From: Limnohabitans sp.
GTDB lineage: Bacteria > Planctomycetota > Phycisphaerae > Phycisphaerales > SM1A02
NCBI GenBank assembly: GCA_030054275.1
Contig: JASGCF010000101.1
Coordinates: forward strand, 1-8,563
Direction of reading: 5' to 3'
Length of the DNA: 8,563 nt
Part shown: piece by piece, positions 6,301 to 8,563 of the stretch
Numbering within the stretch: position 1 is the first letter of the stretch
How the letters are laid out: every line of letters starts with the position of its first letter
Translations under genes and position numbers: made by a program
Notes under the pieces: generated by a model
What the model saw: the letters and a program-made list of their open reading frames with translations, nothing else
Database searches by the model: none
What the model was told of the DNA's origin: nothing

Positions 6301-7234
6301 AGTTGTTGTCGCCGGTGAACAGGTTGCCGTAGTTGTCGAACGCGAGTTCTTGCGGATTGCGCAAGCCTGTGCAGTAGAGTTCAAGTTCGCTGCCATCGGG
6401 GTTCATACGGAACACAGCGCCCGAGCGAGGATCGTGCAACACAACGCCGTCGGATGTTCGTATGTCGTAGCCGCGATCACCGATCGACCAGTAGACTTTG
6501 CCGTCGTAACCAAGAACAAGGCCGTGCATGTCGTGGCCGCGCAGCGCGACGCGCACGCCGTAGCCCGAGGAATCCTTTGCAACGATTTCAGCAACGCCGT
6601 TGCCATCTGTATCGATGAGTCGCCAGAGATGCGGAATATTGGTGTAGAAGATGTTGCCATCGAGAGCGAGAAGTCCAGCACCAGTTCCATCGAGTGGATC
6701 GTTGAACGGTCCAGCGAAGAGCGTGCGAGTTTCTGGGATGCCATCGCGATCTGCGTCTGTAAGTTTCGTGACGCGATCTGCGTACTTCGAGTAGTACGCC
6801 ATACCGCCCTCGCGCTTTGATGCCCACTTCTCGTACATCTTGAGGCGGTCGTTCACCGTCTCGCACGCGATGTCGTCGAGCAACCAGTACGAACTGTGGC
6901 GATTGTCTTCAACCCCGAGATCTTGACGATCGCTTTCTGCGAAGTAGAAATCGCCGCGCTCATCGATCGCAAAGGCGACTGGATCGTCAAGGAGAGGGAA
7001 GAGAGCGATGGTTGACTTCGTGAGACCCGCGACAGGCTTGATCTTGCACGCCGCGTTGTCAACCTGAGGTGTCGAAGTCGTAGCAGGCGTGGAAGACGCG
7101 GCAGGGTTCGAAGTTCCAGCAGAACCATCGCCATGCTGAGATGGGGGCACGGGCCCGCTGGTCATGCCAGCGGAAGCGAATCCCATCACTGAGACTGGAA
7201 TGGTCAGAACAAACGACGCAAGAGAAGCGCGCAT
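3392..7234 (-). CDS. Large secreted PVC-type dehydrogenase with HEAT repeats, PA14 domain and C-terminal cytochrome c
   Basis: This 1280-residue exported protein combines modules typical of planctomycete and verrucomicrobial putative dehydrogenases. A signal peptide ends near residue 22 (GFASA), followed by a Ser/Thr/Pro/Ala-rich linker to about 57. Residues 70-485 form a beta-propeller of the PVC membrane-bound dehydrogenase/sugar-dehydrogenase kind, with Ca-binding-like acidic loops DADRDGIPE (160-168) and DTDGNGVAE (208-216), a CTGLRNPQELAFD blade motif (288-300) and GDNNSDGGD (308-316). Residues 490-745 are HEAT-like helical repeats, 760-915 a PA14 domain (EYEFAIASDDDSILFL at 826-841), and 925-1180 a second helical set. 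The end is a PVC-type cytochrome: CMKCH at 1205-1209 binds covalent heme, and a Met in SAMPAMG (1251-1257) is the likely distal ligand. The family is thought to oxidise sugars or polysaccharide-derived alcohols outside the cytoplasmic membrane, passing electrons to the heme; PA14 may bind glycans. The true substrate is unknown. No clear ribosome binding site precedes the ATG at 7234. It follows the zinc-ribbon gene by 76 bp. Confidence 0.88.
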   Translation of the reverse strand: MRASLASFVLTIPVSVMGFASAGMTSGPVPPSQHGDGSAGTSNPAASSTPATTSTPQVDNAACKIKPVAGLTKSTIALFPLLDDPVAFAIDERGDFYFAESDRQDLGVEDNRHSSYWLLDDIACETVNDRLKMYEKWASKREGGMAYYSKYADRVTKLTDADRDGIPETRTLFAGPFNDPLDGTGAGLLALDGNIFYTNIPHLWRLIDTDGNGVAEIVAKDSSGYGVRVALRGHDMHGLVLGYDGKVYWSIGDRGYDIRTSDGVVLHDPRSGAVFRMNPDGSELELYCTGLRNPQELAFDNYGNLFTGDNNSDGGDKARFVYCMEGGETGWSMDYQTLEGANQRGPWNQEGIWHLRPDLAPHRFEEMKVKEANPLQPAWTLPPLDHVGAGPSGLVFYPGLGLPERYNDHFFLCDFLGGDSYSRILSFAVEPVGAGFKVVDEHPFVENVLPTDVDFGYDGKMYITDWGGGWGSGDKGELYAVWDPTRITDPRLAEVKKIFAEGFAQRDSDELASLLAHPDRRVRQRAQFALASRGRETTSLLGDVVRSASDRFARIHAMWALGQQAAARLRESSPIEMQSLARDLQPWELVLPVLADRDPELRAQAARMLGEARAIAAADALAELCSDDNARVRAFAAMALGRMGAREKAPFVVSMIVENADRDPFLRHAGVQALAWMNDRARLGELAADPAASIRMAACLAMRKLRDPRLSGFLNDPERTIRLEAARAINDIPMLTLRPQLAASAMRFATPPSATVAEAPRMNHDFTREVWKLGRVGTVEDLRAGEIFTRTPDESKTLAVAEAPKNAGNQYIARIRGSIEAPETGEYEFAIASDDDSILFLGASDDPTSLVEIAHVEGYANPGDYEGQPSQRSKPIRLEKGKRYAIQALHAEGGGGDHCSIMWRLPSGRVEAPIGALPVDRSEFPHLRRAIEACLAEGTIETASLLCDLALSPANPLPMRLEALEALGAWKDGAPRNRVNGAYRVLAIAARDESAFKATLARKLASLAENPDPTLRSLSRDIAAKYGVSLDPEAALRAVSDTRLSPSERVSSLRSLAGDKSGRLQGAVDAALASDAAELRAEARTMLRESNDSRALAALSDAAEHGTTIERQRAIRDLAFFGSAADAALAPLTQQLVDGSLDPALRLEVAEVATGRSEGPVAAALERWKASFATDPTARYEALALEGGDIARGRNVVLYHMSAVCMKCHAIAGSGGNAAPPLDGVASRGDARYLLHSLINPNERIVDGYANAGASAMPAMGPVLTDSELRDVVAYLKTLK
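3608..3622 (-). other. Heme-attachment motif CMKCH in the dehydrogenase C-terminus
   Basis: On the minus strand the codons TGC ATG AAA TGC CAC encode CMKCH, the covalent heme c site (residues 1205-1209). The following AIAGSGGNAAPPLDG and the SLINPNERIVDGY stretch match the heme-binding domain found at the end of many planctomycete and verrucomicrobial dehydrogenases. A cytochrome c maturation system is needed for function; none is in the window. Confidence 0.88.
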
Positions 7235-7257
7235 CGTGTCATGCTAGCGGTGCGATC

Positions 7258-7274
7258 CACGCTACCGAAGCGTG
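7258..7274 (-). other. Hairpin in the leader between the zinc-ribbon and dehydrogenase genes
   Basis: On the minus strand CACGCT and AGCGTG pair perfectly over 6 bp around the loop TCGGT, 23 bases upstream of the dehydrogenase ATG. There is no T-run after it, so it is unlikely to be an efficient terminator. It could be a leader structure or a processing site if the two genes share a transcript. No riboswitch was recognised in this 76-base gap. Confidence 0.4.
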
Positions 7275-7310
7275 CAGGTGCGTTCAATGGGAAGTTGGTT
7301 CGGATGGGAA

Positions 7311-8540
7311 CTACTCATCGGACCTTTCCAACGACGAGGGTGCTGAAGCAGCGATTGAGCCGTGATTGCGGCGAAGGATCTCGTCGATAAAGCGTGAGCC
7401 TTGCATCGCCTCAATGAGCGCCTGTTCGAGCGCTTCGCGCGTTCGCGGAACCTCGGAGCGCTCGGATGCTGCCGCGAGTGCGCCAAGTCCGTCGGCGTAA
7501 CTGGCACGGAGAAACGGCCACGCTTCGTTCGCGCGACCGGCGTAGACGAGTTCCAAGAATGCATCAAGCACAAGTCCGAGGGCTTTGTCGGTACGAAAAT
7601 CGATGGGGCCATCAGGCTTTGCGGCGCTTGCGAGTTCGCGAACTTGTGTTCGAATCTTGGCGAGCTGCGTGGAATCGGGCGCGTCGGTTGGGGACGGATC
7701 GTTCCAAACAATTCCCCATGGAGTGGGTATGCCTTTCAGCGAGACCGATGGGCTGTTCGCGCCCGAAGTGAGCCAGTACGCATAGGTCAGGTCGTACCAA
7801 ACCCAAAGATCGGGCTCGGCCATCGACGGGTCTGACTTCACAAAGCCACCCTCGCTGAGAACGGCGTAGGGCAGGAACTCAGGCAGGCGTTCATCGGAAT
7901 CTGTCGCGTAGAAGACATAGGTCTCACTCAAGCCAAGGGAGCCGCCCGAATCGGACCGTATCCAGAACAGCGGGACCTCGCCTTTGGTGTGTGGATCGAG
8001 AATCCGCGCGGTACCGACAGACGGGTACGACATGGTGGACGCGTAGACGATTCTTCCGGCCTGGCGGACCTCGACGAGGGGCAAACCGATGTCGTCCGAC
8101 CATCGGGGACGCGAGATCGTCACATGCGTTTCGCTCCATACATGGGTCTCTGTGACTCTATATCGAGGGAGAAAAGCGCGTTCGAAGCCCTCGAAAGCCC
8201 CGTTCCAAAGCCAAAGGGCCAGGCCGAGCGTCGATGTGAGAAGTCCAATTGACTTCAATAGTGGGCTTGGACGCGAGTCGCGAGATCCACCTGGTACGCC
8301 GACCGTGTTTCCACATTCAGGGCAGCGCGTGTCTTTGGGAATTGCTTCGGTTGTGGTTTGGGCAAGGCTGTAATGACATCGAGCGCAGAGCAGTTTGTCA
8401 GACCGCCAACCCTTCCGGCCGAGAGTGAAGGCGACAGCGCCGATCAGAAACAAGGTCACGGCAAGCCAATCGAGTGCGCCGTTCCAGAAGTGTTCCATGG
8501 CGGGAGTATCGGTAGGAATATCTGCCCGCCGCCACTCCAT
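7311..8540 (-). CDS. Two-TM membrane protein with zinc ribbon, unknown function
   Basis: The protein has 409 residues counted from the ATG at 8540. A first membrane segment (about residues 24-42) leads to a CARCH...CPECG zinc ribbon, with C52, C55, C73 and C76 as presumed metal ligands. A second membrane segment (about 94-114) leads to a soluble domain of some 290 residues. That domain has no motif I recognise; it contains Trp/Tyr-rich strands at 130-290 and an Ala/Glu-rich helical tail at 300-409. Both ends of the ribbon meet a membrane span, so the ribbon and the large domain should lie on opposite sides of the membrane, with the ribbon more likely cytoplasmic. Short CxxC...CPECG ribbons beside membrane spans are frequent in planctomycete proteins of unknown role. 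The start is uncertain: ATG 8540 and in-frame ATG 8498 both lack a ribosome binding site, and the frame has no stop before the right edge. The gene may be co-transcribed with the downstream dehydrogenase, but a functional link is not shown. Confidence 0.72.
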   Translation of the reverse strand: MEWRRADIPTDTPAMEHFWNGALDWLAVTLFLIGAVAFTLGRKGWRSDKLLCARCHYSLAQTTTEAIPKDTRCPECGNTVGVPGGSRDSRPSPLLKSIGLLTSTLGLALWLWNGAFEGFERAFLPRYRVTETHVWSETHVTISRPRWSDDIGLPLVEVRQAGRIVYASTMSYPSVGTARILDPHTKGEVPLFWIRSDSGGSLGLSETYVFYATDSDERLPEFLPYAVLSEGGFVKSDPSMAEPDLWVWYDLTYAYWLTSGANSPSVSLKGIPTPWGIVWNDPSPTDAPDSTQLAKIRTQVRELASAAKPDGPIDFRTDKALGLVLDAFLELVYAGRANEAWPFLRASYADGLGALAAASERSEVPRTREALEQALIEAMQGSRFIDEILRRNHGSIAASAPSSLERSDE

Positions 8541-8563
8541 AAGTCGTGCACATGAGTCGTGCA
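8538..8563. repeat. 13-bp tandem repeat over the start codon of the zinc-ribbon gene
   Basis: CATAAGTCGTGCA (8538-8550) is directly followed by CATGAGTCGTGCA (8551-8563), identical at 12 of 13 positions. Each unit begins with CAT, so on the minus strand each ends in an ATG: one is the annotated start (8540-8538) and the other, 13 bases upstream, is in another frame. The array reaches the window edge, so more copies may exist outside. Confidence 0.6.

Noticed and set aside
1..8563. Search for CRISPR arrays, insertion sequences, phage or defence genes
   Set aside because: No regular spaced repeats, transposase, integrase or nuclease motifs were seen on either strand; the genes look like resident planctomycete genes.

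Overview
The window looks like chromosomal DNA from a planctomycete, most likely a Phycisphaerae/Phycisphaerales-type bacterium. The reasons are: a very large secreted protein with a PVC-type dehydrogenase propeller, HEAT repeats, a PA14 domain and a C-terminal CxxCH cytochrome; a short exported protein with a VPAPS...RRRRR sorting tail of the PEP-CTERM kind; and a membrane protein with a CxxC...CPECG zinc ribbon of a style common in that group. The lineage is inferred from these families and not from any marker gene.

Layout. Positions 1-125 (minus) hold the first 41 codons of parB, the chromosome-segregation protein, running off the left edge. It was recognised from its ParA-contacting RKLGRGLSALLG motif and a good ribosome binding site. 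Positions 126-318 are a divergent control region with two identical 16-bp parS-like sites (171-186 and 247-262) and a strong sigma70-like promoter for parB (TTGACA-N17-GATAAC). One parS-like site lies at the predicted transcription start. Positions 319-2394 (plus) encode a multi-spanning GT-C type glycosyltransferase-like protein with a C-terminal TPR region (TMTC-like). Positions 2395-2729 are non-coding, with a few small hairpins but no recognised RNA. Positions 2730-3281 (plus) encode a small exported PEP-CTERM-like protein. A strong terminator hairpin at 3336-3358 separates it from the convergent genes.

The right half is on the minus strand. Positions 7311-8540 encode a two-TM zinc-ribbon protein of unknown function (its start is uncertain, because the frame is open to the right edge). 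It is followed after 76 bp by the 1280-residue secreted dehydrogenase/cytochrome (7234-3392). The two may be co-transcribed, ending at the shared terminator.

The window does not show an obvious novel multi-gene system. The most notable content is at the left edge: a parB start with its own promoter, no parA upstream of it, and paired parS-like sites that carry the same off-consensus base. This suggests a lineage-specific parS and a self-regulating segregation locus, possibly close to the replication origin.
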